From positions 1 through 64,000 of the forward strand of contig JAPEVF010000126.1 in assembly GCA_029747585.1 (NCBI GenBank): a stretch of DNA of 64,000 nt. Direction: 5' to 3'. This stretch comes from Pleurotus djamor (Eukaryota; Basidiomycota; Agaricomycetes; Agaricales; Pleurotaceae). Positions 1 to 11,942 of this stretch are shown here, piece by piece; positions within the stretch are counted from its first letter, which is position 1; the number at the start of each line of letters is the position of its first letter. The position numbers were made by a program, and so were the translations under genes. The notes beneath the pieces are model-generated. The model searched no databases, had not been told where the DNA came from, and saw only the letters and a program-made list of their open reading frames with translations.

Positions 1-1042
1 GCTAGCCAGCTACAAGGCGTCGAAGAATTCTTGGCTGGGATTAAGAGAGATTTCACCGACGCCATGCGCATTTGCAAGGAGGATGAGGCTAGGCTCGATC
101 TTCTCGCATCCGTCAGAGGGCAAACGACCTCGCTCGCTGTGCCACTCGTGACCCTCGAGCAGCTTCATGATCTTGTTACCAAGGTGTCCGACGGACCCAT
201 CGGGCTCGTCATCATACCTCCCCTACCAAATATCAATAGTGTCACCAATACCTTTGGGTTGCTTGTTCAAGCACTCCGCGCTTGGCGATCTACAGAGGAC
301 GAGAGAATCAGGACCAGTAGCGGCGCAACACNAAAGAACCACGTTTATCGCGTACATGTCCGATCCGGAGCTTGACGACCATTTCCTCGATCTCGAGGGC
401 AAAAAGGGTGTCCTAAGGCGAGGACTCAATCAAGCCAAAAGCACCGGAGAGTCTCGCTTCATGTATTACGGTCTTATCTCAGAGGTCGCGGTCATAAAGG
501 AGTACGATTGGCACCTTCTCAACGAGGATGGCTGGAGCTTGATGTCGAGCCAAGTCGAGAATTACTCTTACATTGGATATGTCAAGTCCCAAATGCGACA
601 CGGACGTGGGACCGTCACGTACGCCGATGGTTCAACCTATACAGGAGATTGGTGTAAGGACATGAGACATGGAGGCGGAAAGCTCACTGCAGATGATGGT
701 ACGGCGACCGAGGGGATATTCATCGACAATGTCTACAGATCCGATGGTGTCTTGGTCGACTTGTCTATATTCTCGAAGGATGAGGTATTGCTCGAGTCCT
801 ACAAAGTCCCGTTGCGCAAGTACGACTCCACGACCTCGCATATTCTGCGAATTGGTGGGATGTTGGACTGGAGAGACAAGGACGAGTTCACCCTCGAGGT
901 GGTCTCGAAGACAAACGCCTTCCAGCCCTTGGTCTTTAATGTCAAGGGGCAGATGCTCAAGGCTGGGTCGGACGAGGGACAATACGCACAATCTTGGCCG
1001 CTAACGCAGGGAACCCTACTTTTGAAGGCGAGGAGGATCTAG
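1..1042 (+). CDS. MORN-repeat protein, 5' end outside window
   Basis: The frame is open from base 1 to the stop at 1040-1042, so the start lies upstream of the window. Two MORN-type units are visible at about 570-690, with the signatures HGRGTVTYADGSTYTGDW and MRHGGGKLTADDG. MORN repeats usually serve as membrane- or protein-binding modules; the rest of the protein, including the C-terminal 110 residues, matches nothing I recognise. The frame changes at the N at 332: upstream it reads ...SSGAT, downstream ...RTTFIAYMSDPE. Removing the N gives GATQRTTFIAYMSDPE with no break, so the shift is an assembly artefact. No intron is needed. The MORN call is fairly secure; the cellular role is unknown. 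Confidence 0.7.
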
Positions 1043-1289
1043 TCAAATAGGTGCTTAGTCGAATCTAGTTGATCATCGGATAGTCAGGCCAGCAATCAGA
1101 GAGGACATGTCGACTGACCAAAGGTCTGAATTAAAAGGAAAGAATGTGATCTTTGTACAAAGGTATGCAAGTATGGACAACGAAGTATGTGAACTCCGCC
1201 TATGCAGATAGGCCATAGGGTAGACAAGATATCTCAGAGAATTAAGAAAATGAAAAGTGAACAACGAACAAAGAACCACATTGTCGACA

Positions 1290-2430
1290 CTATCCCTCCA
1301 GGGCCTTGACGATACCGAATGCTGCGCCAGCGGCTAGACCCCCAACCATCAGAGTGCTAATGGCACCCCACACGTAGCCTTTGGCTCCCGCACCAGCCCC
1401 AGTTACACGAGCCTTGATGGCTCCAAAGATGAGGAGGATCACCCCCGTGAATATGCAGGAATAAATGAGAGCGATGTGGGCACGTGGAATGAAAAAGTAT
1501 GGGAAGAGTGGAATAAGGCCGCCGATGAGATAACCCATGCCAATCGTAAAGGCGGATGTGTAAAGGCGTATGGTGGGTATGTCCTCTACAATATGGTATG
1601 GATCAATACTGAGCCGAATGCATTGAGGAAACACAGTACGCACCAAGGCCAAGTCCGAATTTCAGTAGGAATGCCGTCAAACCTACATCTTCACTCCATT
1701 TCAAACTGGCTTCTTCTTCGTCGGGGGCACGAGTGTTTCCACTGAGAGTTCCACTCCGGTCGGTATCCACAACCTCTACATCTCTCAGACATTTGGCCAC
1801 GGCACTGCAAGTTTTGTCATCGACGCCGACCGGTCCCAGAACATCTCGGACCTCACGCTCCATCTCGCCCTCACAACTGCGCAATACCCGGGCAGCGGTG
1901 TGGTGCTTAAGATACCGGTAATGATCCCGTTCGGCTTGAGAAGCAAGGAATCCCCCGATACCCATAGAGATAGCGCCAGCAATCAACTCGGCCACACCAC
2001 CAAGAATAACCAATCGAGATTCACCGAGAGACGATAAGCCAGCGGTGAGCGCGAATGGAACGGTCAGGCCATCCGATAATCCAATGATACTGAGGAAGAC
2101 AATATGGTCAGCCTAAGCGAGACAGTCGGAGCAGTAATGAATTTGGATTCCCATGGCCCGGAGTGACGCAAGGCAGATATAAAAAACCACTTACACATCA
2201 CGGACGACGTCTGGGTCGATAAGAGTTCTTTCATCATCATCTTTGAGTTCTTTGCAGCAAACGCCACCCGCCCTTGAATTTCGAGCACATTTAGATGGCA
2301 AAGGCGTCGGTTGCAGGGACGAGGCTTCATCTAAGGGCCAGACTGGCGGCTTCGTCTTAATCGTAGAATTTCGGCTAGGCAGAGGCACCGCCGTCGCTGT
2401 GGATTGAGCAGAAGGAGATTCTGACGCCAT
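1290..2430 (-). CDS. CCC1: CCC1/VIT1-family vacuolar iron (Fe/Mn) transporter
   Basis: Three exons, 2430-2195, 2089-1644 and 1585-1290, give 978 nt (325 aa), close to yeast Ccc1 (about 320 aa). Introns are 105 and 58 nt. The joins recreate the family signature: exon 1 ends ...PDVVRDV and exon 2 runs IIGLSDGLTVPFALTAGLSS, followed by GGVAELIAGAISMGIGGFLA, a cytosolic helical stretch starting with SQAERDHYRY, and in exon 3 TM segments beginning FTIGMGYLIGGLIPLFPYFF. Five TM segments are expected. Known role of the family: moving cytosolic Fe2+ or Mn2+ into the vacuole for storage and detoxification. The acidic/charged loop after TM2 is the usual metal-binding region. The second junction (LLKFGLGL|E) fits the family. 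Identity is strong; the substrate is inferred. Confidence 0.93.
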
Positions 2431-3065
2431 TTTTGTTCAAAGCGGGAAGGAGGGAAGGAAGGAAGATGGTGATGGTACGGAGGAAAGAGGTGCAAGTGGA
2501 CGTAAGTAAGAACCGCCATGTAAATCCTTCGCAGCACGTGGTCCATGGCGTCATAGCTCCTAGGTTGTCCTAGGAGTCTGTCAGGAGCATGGCATTAAAT
2601 TTGCTCTACGTTGGTTGACCAGGCGTCATTTTGAGGAGAGAAAACGACGTAATTCTTTTCCCCCCTTTAATCAGAGTTATTTATCTCTAACCAGTCACTG
2701 GCTCTCAAGGAGGCTCTCTGCAGGTTTAGTCACCCTAGTCAAGCCCTAGTATTGCATAGGAGCACCTCCCTGGCTGTGGATGGACATGTCCAAGGCGCTT
2801 CATTTCATCCCGTCCATCCAAGGCTCAACCAGAGCGATTCGAGTACAAGGCTGCACTTCTCGCTTGAGAAAGAGCTCATCCAGACCGAAAGATGGTTGGT
2901 CGGCGACTCGATCCCAAGCGTGACCAGACTCCGACTCTAGAGCTCCTTCGTCTTGGTAGTATAGCCAAAGCACATCATTGCGGCCATTCCCAGTACTTCG
3001 GATAAGTTCATCTCGCATCCTTTCCAAAGCGCTTTCAGATAAGCTTCAATGAAAAGGGTTTGGCC

Positions 3066-3845
3066 AGGACCCCCAACAACTCACCAAGAGGTCCGATCAA
3101 GCGCCGGAATCATCCACCTACCCAATTCCCATATATAGTAATGAGGTTGGATCAAGCGCCCAAATCATCCACCTATTTTTGGGCGCTAAAATTTGAGGTT
3201 GGATCAGTTATCCACCTATTTTCAGGGTCCGTCGGCGAGGTTAGACCTATTTTGACCCCCGGAGGGGGTCATCGCTAGACCCAGAGGCTGAAGGTTTGGT
3301 GGATCATTTATTGTGGCTTGGAATCGCTCAGGCGTGCACTGACCCCGGAGACTCACTTGTCAAAAACGGTAAATAGTTTACGTGGCCACTGGGTAAATCC
3401 TGAGTTAGGCGGTCCTCCGCCTTAAGCTAGCTATATTGCACTAAAAGGCACTTCTCTGAAAAGGCATTGTGGTATAGTGGTTGGAGCGTGTAAGCGAACT
3501 TTTTACTTACCCACGAGGTCGCGAGTTCGAGCCCGGGACCTGTACATTGGACTTTTGTCAGAAATTTTTGGATAGTGGACGCAAACCGGGCTGGTTATCA
3601 GCCATAAGACGCAGAAGTACTTTATCTAGCTCTAGTGCAGCCGATTACACTCGGTACATCCGCCCAACCCGCCGTAGTACCCTCGTAGATGTTGGATCAG
3701 CCATCCACCTATTTTCGTCCAAATTTGGAAGTCGGATCGATCATCCACCTCTCCGATTTCCTTTTATGGTAATAAATCATCCACCTATTTTGGCCGAAAT
3801 TCGGACTTTTTGGATCGGACCTCTTGGTGAGTTGTTGGGGGTCCT
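3066..3845. mobile_element. 780-bp TIR element (MITE-like)
   Basis: Bases 3066-3098 and 3813-3845 are perfect 33-bp inverted repeats, starting AGGACCCCCAACAACTCACC. Inside, the motif ATCATCCACCTATTTT recurs about six times near both ends (3108, 3162, 3208, 3701, 3741 and 3775), mostly preceded by GGATCA-like spacers. There is no plausible transposase: the internal open frames are short. This is the architecture of a non-autonomous DNA transposon. No clear target-site duplication is seen next to the repeats, so the true ends could be a few bases further out. A tRNA-like segment lies in the middle. Confidence 0.75.
3463..3545 (+). other. Degenerate tRNA-like segment inside the TIR element
   Basis: This stretch carries an A-box-like TGGTATAGTGGTTGGAGC and, 45 nt later, a B-box-like GAGTTCGAGCC, the spacing of an internal RNA polymerase III promoter. 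A GTAAG/CTTAC stem can form in the anticodon region, but its loop is 11 nt and the T-stem pairs badly, so a working tRNA is unlikely. It may be a SINE head or a tRNA relic captured by the element. Confidence 0.3.
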
Positions 3846-6218
3846 TCCACACAGCATCACATTTCCTCCCGAATAGTGATACCAAGGATATCGGACTCTT
3901 TTGAACTGGAATTCTTCGAGGGCTGGAAGGTTAGCAATTCCTTGGAGGCGAATCATAGAGTAGTGAGCCCACGTAGACCAGTGAGTTTGGTCACTTGGTG
4001 TGAGTTCGGTGGCTAGAGAAGTGCTTTAGGCTATATTTACGCAGAAAAATGAGGTGTATACCTTCGGAGGTTCGGATGATATCCATTGCCAAAACCTATC
4101 CTCCATTGGGGTCTCAGTAAGTACCCAAGTCTCCTGCGCGTCCATGGTCAATTTCTCTCCGACCGACGTCATCAAGATGACCAAAGTATAGCCAAAGGGG
4201 TCCGTCCGCAATGTATAACTTTAGGTTTTGATATAGACCCGCGACACGGGTTCTCGAGTTGCTTGCTACGTCCAATCAGTTATGAATCCGAGTCAAACAG
4301 CTAGGAGGGGACGCACAGGAGCCAGACGAACCAGAAATTGGGGCTCAAGTCCAACTCAAGCCAGTGCAAGAAACTTGAAGGGAATTTATCGTTGGTTTCG
4401 TTGGAGCTGTCCGCAAGCTCGACGATCTTGCCAGGTGCGCGTGCATCGTTGAAAGCCGGGCAGCGGTTGAGAAAATACCATAGAGCTCGGAAACTAGACA
4501 CATCACACCTGGGGTGATGTTCCCCAGGTGATACCTTGAAGACATAGGCGAAGACCACGCTACGTAGGTTCATCCGCATAGGTGACGCAAAGGCTTGCGC
4601 TTGACCGAACCACAATGAAAGCTCTCGGGATGGCTCGAGTGAGAAAATGAGAAAATGTTTCTGGGTGCATGGTATCAAGCTAGGCGCATTTGAGTCTACC
4701 AGATTAATCTTGTCAAGGAGAGTCCGCTGATGGGAACGCCAGCAAAGGGCCGTCGTGGAGCGTCACAGTCGGGGAGTCGGTTAGTGGCGTTTTCCATATC
4801 GAGTAGCCCATCGGCATCGTCGGGATGATTCTCACGCTCTGCTCTTCCGCCAACCCTCATCATCCCCAACGTCTTCGCGCTCATCGACATCGTCGACATG
4901 AGTAAACCTCCTTCAAAATTGGACGCTGTGTACTGAAAGGATGCGGGCATTACAAAAAGCCCACCGAGGTTTCGCGTGTCCAATTTTCATCTGTACTCGA
5001 AGGGGGCAAGGTGAGTTTAGCAGTCGTAACTTTCATTGGACTTTCATTGGTAACGGCTATTGCTAGTAAATTCATCTTACTTTATGTCTGGGCTAGAGCC
5101 CAATGGGACGGTCGACGTAGGATCTTTGGTTGCGGCGGAAATCATCGCGCATATACGCAGTCTTCACGCTCATCTAGAGTAGGAGTCCTCGCGTTCGATG
5201 TACGGTACCGTTTGTAAGCAAACGACCGGACTTGTCAACATCCATCTGCTGGGTACATCAGGCGAGCTTCTACAATTACGAACAGGGAGGGGCGACGGCG
5301 TGGATGGTGTGCGTTTTGGATTCAGGATCGTGTGGACTCACATAACGCCATATATTCGCAGCGATGTGTTAGTACAGTATACCCTCGATATGTTCAACGG
5401 AACGCACTGACTTTGCTTCAACCCCCTCTAGTGAATCGTCGTACCTGCTCAAGCCCTCAAGCCCAAGCTCATCACCGCGGCATCTTACCACGATAATCTA
5501 GATGTCCTACTTCCTCTGTTTGACTGTTCGCGATCGCCTAGGTCAGGACAGCCGTCGTTTTCGACGTGGGTCAACTGTAAAGTGCTTGATATGCCTTCTG
5601 ATCCATCCACCGAACCTGGATCCTCCTCAACAAAGCCTCTAATATGCCGAGAGCCTTACCAGATATAGAACTCGTTGTGGGGGTTGGAGTCATGTCTATG
5701 CCGTCGACCGAGCAAGCAGCTGCAATCAGGGTCTTGACTCTCCTCTCGTTTCCTCGTCCTCAAATCCAGGCATTGCTTCGCTACCAAGCATCACTGGGAC
5801 CACGGTGCGTCCCTTCTGATATTTTCTTCGGTCCCCACTTACGCGCTCAATGTTCCAGCGGAGGTCATTATCAGCCCAATCCGGCTCGCGCCTCCAGACG
5901 CTCGCGCTCCCCCATCTAGGGAAAACGATTGGTGTTTCGAATACAAGGCATCTCACATGTGTGTTCTGAACGACTTTCATATCCGACCTTGGTAAGAGAT
6001 GTCCACACTTTCTTTTTTGGGTCAAGGTCACTTACGATATTTTATGATAAGCTAGTCCTCACATCGTGCCTATTCTAGCGCACAGGCATCTTCGTCAACT
6101 GGCTATTTCACCAATCCTGCCTTCCCATTAGTGTGTGGTACACAAGTATAATTAGACGCCACGCTGCACCGTATGGCATTACAGTGCCCCTCGAGGCCGA
6201 CCCGGAGCCAGAGTTTGA
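3846..6218. other. No confident gene; possible decayed or heavily spliced locus
   Basis: I see no recognisable domain here. A hydrophobic stretch (SLAVVTFIGLSLVTAIAS...) is encoded on the plus strand at about 5008-5070. Splice-like signals near 5800-6100 link short open stretches (for example PAEVIISPIRLAPP and DWCFEYKASHMCVLND, then IFVNWLFHQ), which suggests remnants of a multi-exon gene. I could not assemble a continuous reading frame. Confidence 0.2.
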
Positions 6219-6758
6219 TCAGAGCTCATCTCTGTGCTCTTCCTTATTTTCTTCTTCCCTATGCTCCCCTTTACCAAGGTCGTCTGCGCAGACGTCATGG
6301 GCGATCACGAATGCCTTTGCCGATGTTGGAAGACATTCTACGCACGAGCATAACTAGGTTCATTTGCACATGGATCAGTTATGTCGTTCCTCCAATGGAT
6401 GCGGGAGATCATACCCTGGCAGTGGACAAACACGACGACAACCTGGACGGCTCGCCATCTTCGACACATTTCTGGATGCATGGGAATGTCGGGACTGAAA
6501 GGATGCACTTGTTGATCTTGCAGGTTTCCGACGCTAAACCGTCAAACACCTCTTGGCCGACTGTGGCGCAAAGGCATAAGGCGTTCGGTCCCTCTTGTGA
6601 GTTGTCCTCTCGTGCTCACCTTTTTCGAAGAGTTTTTGTTCAATCTCGTCTGGTAGGCCCTCATTCAAGGCGTTGTTTCCCGGCGTTACGGCGTGTACAC
6701 CGTGTATACTGGTGATGAAGCCGATGGCAGTCAGCGCCGTAAATAGCAGGAAAAGCAT
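6219..6758 (-). CDS. Small secreted Cys-rich protein ending in RDEL (paralog B)
   Basis: Three exons (6758-6620, 6560-6415, 6353-6219) encode 139 aa. The N-terminus MLFLLFTALTAIGFITS is a signal peptide. The body has nine cysteines, including SVPTFPCIQKC, SSC and LCSCVECLP. The C-terminus is charged and ends ...EEHRDEL. The exon 1 and exon 2 lengths (139 and 146 nt) and intron phases are identical to the paralog at 22164-22653, which confirms the model. The family is not one I recognise. A signal peptide plus a C-terminal RDEL suggests a soluble protein kept in the ER lumen rather than secreted, although the low-complexity tail just before it is not conserved in paralog A. Confidence 0.82.
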
Positions 6759-7102
6759 GGTCGATGGTGGGGTTGGAATCTGGCTTTTAGGTGAGCTTCG
6801 TTTTATTCCATGAGCCTGGGATGAACTGACGTGTTTCGTGGAAGAGGTATCATCGGGAAAGTGGCTCCCGAGCGTTTTGAGTGTGAATCTGGGATCTCAA
6901 CCCACGGTGGCTACGCGAGGATGAATCATTGTTCCAAGACAGCTCAATGTTGATTGTCGCGCTGCCAATTACCACGGAGCCTTTCGGCTAGTCGCCATCT
7001 TGGTGACAGCCTGCTATTAGGGTCCTGTTCAATTGATGTGCTTGAAAATACGTAATTCACTTTCTAGACACCTACAACTGCAGTTGTATCATCTAGCATA
7101 AT
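6759..7102. other. Intergenic, nothing recognised
   Basis: This is the upstream region of the RDEL protein gene and the truncated 3' edge of the F-box relic. No gene or RNA is seen. Confidence 0.4.
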
Positions 7103-8016
7103 CTAACGAAGGAATAGAGCCTCAGTTTGGATGAGCTTGAGATAATGCAGTTGAGGAAGCTTGATGACTTGAGTTTCTTGACCGATGGGAAGCGGCGCGA
7201 CGCCGACGACGGAAATGTCGATAAACTGGACATTCGGCACGTTGAGAAGGGCTCGAAGAAGCCAAGAGAAGGAGATGGTTTCGTTCAATAGATTACCGAC
7301 AATGATTAGAGGCAACGGCGGGATATCTTGTTCAAGGCTAATATTGTGGAGCGTCAGAAGACAAAGAGAGGTCATCTTGTCCAAGGGTATCGTCTTGATG
7401 AGCGCCTGCCTCCAGCAGCGGGCCGCCCACTACCGAGAGCCTTTGCAGCGACTGGGGGCGAGAGAACAAGGCCCAAAATGGCTCATCGGCGTCGCGTTCG
7501 TGGACGAAGAGGCGCAGATTCTGGATTCTGTCCGCACATTTGGGGACAAGTTTTGACGCAGCATCCCAGATCTCCGCAGGTTTTGGAATCGGTAATATAC
7601 AGAAAACACCCAACGGAACCTCTTTGGTGCGTTCGACCAGCAAGGCCGCGTATCTTGGATTCGCCAGGGTGATGTTGGACCAGAGCTGAACGGTGTTGAA
7701 GGCCACTCGTCGCCAGTGCTGACACACGCTAGCCAAAACACGACCGTGCTTCAGCGAGACGATTCCGACGTGATCTTGTATCTGCGCATAGTCGCTTTTA
7801 CCGCAGAGGAAGATAAGAGACAAGACATCCTCGGGAAGTTTGAAGATCGCGGCCGATTGGCTCGGAGTTGGGGTTGATGTTGATCTGGGTGATTTGCTAC
7901 CTCTCCTCCGAGGAGATATGATCTGAAATCACGGACAATGTGAGCTTTCGCGAGAAATGAATACAAGAAAGACGCACCAGTTTTCTGACGATTTTTTGCA
8001 GAAGGGACAGGGCCAT
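7103..8016 (-). pseudogene. Truncated, frameshifted F-box/LRR-like copy
   Basis: This is a 5' half-copy of the adjacent gene at 8398-10055. Exon 1 (from ATG 8016, MALSLLQKIVRKL) is followed by a short intron and by SQSAAIFKLPEDVLSLIFLC, the F-box start, then HWRRVAFNTVQLWSNI. The frame is lost between about 7420 and 7385: upstream it runs into QDDTLGQDDLS, while the paralog-like frame continues IPLDKMTSLC. The copy ends at 7103 in the middle of the LRR-like region (KLPQLHYLKLIQTEALFLR). The missing 3' half and the frameshift mark it as a relic of tandem duplication. Confidence 0.8.
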
Positions 8017-8397
8017 GGTGTAAGCCTGGTGCCAAAAAAGGCGGAACCATTTTGCTCCCCCCAGCTTCCAGGGCCGTGTAAATAGGAGTGCATGATGTGG
8101 GGTTCAGTACCTAGAGTACTTACAGTATAGATTCACGCGTTTGTAGTCTCAATCCACTGCTTAAAGTTACCTCCCATAAACCTCCCATAATAAAATGTAC
8201 GCCTTTGGGAAGTCTCCCGCGTATTGATAGCGGCCCTGCGAGTGACCTCGGGTTCAGAGGAGAAGTCCAGTTGCCTAGGTGAGGGAACGTGGAGGGGGCA
8301 GTGATTACATTGACGTGAATTTCACCGCAGATAAAGCGAGAGTAGAGAGACTTACAATTGCATTGTTGAGACGATGTGATGTCCATGGTACTGAGGG
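8017..8397. other. Intergenic between F-box relic and intact paralog
   Basis: The direct repeat CCTCCCATAA occurs twice near 8170-8190. Nothing else is recognised. Confidence 0.4.
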
Positions 8398-10055
8398 TTA
8401 TCTAGAGCAGCGTAGATAATCCGGCACTACCTTGGTCTCGAGCCTATCCCACAATACCGTTATACGTTCTTCAAGGTCGGCGACCGAACCTTTTGAGATA
8501 CTACAGTGCTCCAGCGAAATCCCCTCCAACGGTAATTTTGCCTGTTTCAGCACATCTAAGCTCTCCACCAGAGTCTCATACGCTTTAGTCTTCTCCCCCT
8601 CGAGCTCAAAATCTACCATGTCGAAAACCAGCTGCGAGAGTCGGGGATTGACTCTAGTGCCACACTGCTCATCATGACCCCGAAGATACCGATCTGTATA
8701 GTGATGAAGGAAGTCAAGCCCCCCGCTGTCCCTCAAAACCAGTTTGCGAAGATCGGGGAACAACGGAGTCATCTCTACCCAGTCACAGATAGATTGATCC
8801 TTCGTAGGAACATGAAGCTCCAGAGTACGCATTTTCTCCGGGGGGAGTAACGAAAAGAGTTGGATATATTTGGGAATCGAGTTTGGCGACAAATGGGCGG
8901 AGAAAAGGAAGGGGCCATCGGTCTCATTTGCGCTTAGCATTAAAGAAATCGTCATATTGTTGACGCCATCATGGTCGTGGTCCTGTAGCGCCAGGTGCAG
9001 GGTGAATTCGGGGGCAGGATAGTTTTTGCAGCGCGAAAAGAGGCATTTTATGCCGTTCGTATCGGGACGGTTAAGCACATCGCGGGCGTACGACAGGTTC
9101 ACTGTGGCAGTATTTGGAATATCGAGAAACTGAAAGAGGGCAGCGCAGACAACGTCGAGACACATCAGTTTGATGTACCGTAGTTGGGGTAGTTTGACGA
9201 TTTGGAGTTTCTGGTCTGCAGGGAACCCCGTAGTAATAACAACGGCAACATCGACAAATTGGACATTTGGAATGTTGGGAAGCGATCGCAGAAGCCACGG
9301 GACCGAGAGATGCTTGTTCAGCAGACGGTCGTCAACAGAAAAATGCTCCAGCGTAGGCAAAGGTGGGAGATCTTGTTGCAGGAAGATCGCGCGTAGTGAG
9401 AGGGAACAAAGGGAGGACATTTTATCCAGTGGTACGTTCTTGGATAAGACACGGGGAGCGTCGCCTTCTTGATGGGGGCACCCTCCAATCGTGAGTTCGT
9501 GAAGGGCTTGGGGACGAGAATACAAGGTCCAGAATTGCTCGTCGCTTCCGCTTTTCTGTATCAAGATGCGCAGATCCCGCATCCTGTCCATACACTGTGG
9601 CAAAAGTTCCGAAGCCATCTCCCAGAACTCCTCCGGCTTTGGGCTTGGGAATATACACAGAACGGATAGCTGAGCTCCTTTGGTGCGCTCCACCAGCTTC
9701 GCCGAGTATCTGGTATTCGTCAAGGATATATGGGACCATAGCTGAACCGTGTTCAATGCCACCCGTCGCCAGTGTTGACATACACCTGCCAAGGTACGAC
9801 CATGCTTCAGCGAGATCAGCCCGACAAGATCTTGCGTCTGGTCAAGATCGCTCTGTCCCCATAGGAAAATGAGCGACAATACATCCTCAGGAAGATTGAA
9901 GATGGCGGCAGATTGGACTATTGGTTGAGACGTATCACTTGTCCATATAATCTAGAGGCACGACATATTCAAGATTCAGCGTAGAATTCGCGTTGAATCG
10001 TACAATGAAGACACACCAGCGTTTCTACGATTTTTTGGAGGAAGGACAGGGCCAT
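8398..10055 (-). CDS. F-box-like protein with degenerate LRR region
   Basis: Two exons (10055-10017 and 9951-8398) encode 530 aa. Exon 1 is only MALSFLQKIVETL; exon 2 opens IIWTSDTSQPIVQSAAIF and then NLPEDVLSLIFLWG, the start of an F-box motif, with the later core HGRTLAGVCQHWRRVALNT. The remainder is a long series of leucine-rich strand-like segments (LRYIKLMCLDVV, MRTLELHVP, LRKLVLRDSGG). F-box proteins of this kind are expected to be substrate adaptors of SCF ubiquitin ligases, binding Skp1 through the F-box; the substrate is unknown. The same small-first-exon structure is shared by the relic at 7103-8016, and the body is closely related to 41004-42634. Confidence 0.82.
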
Positions 10056-10562
10056 GGCGTCAAGCCTTGCGGCGCCAAGTCGGAGCTGGAACCATAGGGC
10101 CTCAGGGAAGAGATAGGACTCATAGGAGCTGCGCTCGTTCTCATGCGTTGGTTAGTTAGCTGGGGGTATGTTGTCTCAATTTACTGCTACATTATTGAAG
10201 GCATAGACTAGATAAGTACCCATCAATCAACCTGACCTGCGCATGCAAGCTCGTCGTAAAGTAAAATTTAGCCGGCTGGGCGAAGGATGGGTGAGCCTAA
10301 GTTCTTTCGTTTCAAGACATCTCGGAGGAGGCACTGCGACTCTCCACTGGGCTTTAAGAGGCGCGGGATTAGTCCTAAAGAATCTGAGGAGAGGTGTAGG
10401 GTGAACGTTTGAACATTCATCACAGCCAAGTGAAGCCCCTAAGTAAGACTCGCACGTGTAACTATACAGTGATGACAAATACTTTCTCAAGCCACTTAAC
10501 CGATCACAGGCACCGTGAAGTCCTCGCAACAATCCAACACCACCACCACCCGAAAATCCAGC
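10056..10562. other. Intergenic between divergent F-box and RPL10A genes
   Basis: This is the shared upstream region of two divergently transcribed genes. A CACCACCACC run sits just before the RPL10A start. No TATA box or other motif is convincing. Confidence 0.4.
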
Positions 10563-11445
10563 ATGAGCAGTAGCAAGCTCTCAGTGTCAAGCGTGCGGGG
10601 CTCCATCAAGGAACTCTTGGCCGAGNGCCAATGGCGAGAAGAAGCGCAAATTCGTCGAAACCATCGAGTTGCAAATTGGTTTGAAGAACTACGACCCCCA
10701 AAGAGATAAGCGTTTCTCTGGAACTGTCAAGTGAGTTATTGTTCGAGTTATTGAGCTCTTTGAAGTCGAATTCTGACGCATATGATATGGACAGGCTCCC
10801 CAATGTCCCCCGCCCTCGCATGTCTCTCTGCATCTTGGCCGATGCCAACGACATCGATCGTGCCAAGCAGATTGAGCTTGAGTATATGTCCGTGGACGAT
10901 TTGAAGAAGTACGTAACAAATTTTTTGCCCAGAAAACAGCACCTAATGTAGGCTGGTATAACAGGTTGAACAAGAACAAGAAGCTCGTCAAGAAGCTCGC
11001 CAAGAAGTACGATGCCTTCCTTGCCTCTGAAGCCCTCATCAAGCAAATTCCTCGTCTTCTCGGCCCCGGTCTTTCCAAGGGTATGTCAACCTGAAAGTCA
11101 GTGTGCGTACGTTCACTAATGAGTAACCCAGCTGGCAAATTCCCCACCCCCGTCTCGCACGCCGAGGACCTCTCCAACAAACTCACTGAGGTTCGCTCCA
11201 CCATCAAATTCCAGCTCAAGAAGGTCTTGTGCTTGGGTGTTGCTGTTGGACACGTTGAGATGAATGACGACCAAGTCCTCACCAATGTCATGATGAGTAT
11301 GTGCCACCAAATTCCGATTTATCGTCACAATCTAAATATCTCGTTAGGCATCAACTTCCTCGTCTCTCTGCTCAAGAAGAACTGGCAGAACGTCAAGTCC
11401 CTTCACATCAAGACGACCATGGGCAAGCCCGTTCGTCTCTTCTAA
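10563..11445 (+). CDS. RPL10A: 60S ribosomal protein uL1 (L10a)
   Basis: Five exons: 10563-10730, 10795-10908, 10965-11080, 11132-11296 and 11348-11445, encoding 219 aa once the N at 10626 is dropped. uL1 forms the L1 stalk at the ribosomal E site and helps release deacylated tRNA. Diagnostic stretches are [75 protein letters not shown] and [13 protein letters not shown]. With the N retained the frame is destroyed after KELLAE; without it the text reads [20 protein letters not shown], matching the family. Length and splice joins all agree. This is one of the few housekeeping genes here. Confidence 0.97.
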
Positions 11446-11942
11446 ATTCGCTTTCCCCTCGCATGCCCGTTACATACGATGATGGAGACTAGCTACGTTT
11501 TCACGACCAAAAAGCCATGTATCATACGTCTATAGCCGCAATGCACAACACGAAGCCCCGCACGCTTGGACCAACAACCGCCTGTCGTGGGGTTGATTGG
11601 GAGCTGATGCGGCTTAGATGATATTGTACTTGGCCCTTCGCAGGTCTCCCTTCAGGACAAGCCCGCGAGAACAGAGCAGTCATTCACGACAATCATGAAG
11701 ATTTTATCTGCCATCTGGATTGTCACTCCGGTGTCCTAAATCCTCCCAGAGTCGGCTGAACCATCCGAATGCTTTGTCTCCCAATGAAGTTGGTGGATGA
11801 CGGAAGGACAATGGAAGAGACAGCCACCCGCCGACGTCCACAAACTACTTAAAAGACACTCGATGGTCTCTCTACCTCATCATTCCTTCCCTTCAACCCT
11901 CTGCTCCTCTGTATATATCATCTTTCTCTTCAGCGTCGCCTA
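11446..11942. other. Intergenic; pyrimidine-rich promoter of the F-box gene
   Basis: A CT-rich run with TGTATATATC lies at about 11850-11925, just upstream of the next gene. This is a common fungal core-promoter arrangement. No other feature is seen. Confidence 0.4.

Noticed and set aside
3463..3545. Functional tRNA gene
   Set aside because: The T-arm does not pair and the anticodon loop is too long; kept only as a tRNA-like relic.
5008..5410. Cation diffusion facilitator fragment
   Set aside because: One hydrophobic segment looked similar, but no HxxxD-type metal-site residues or further TM helices could be joined.
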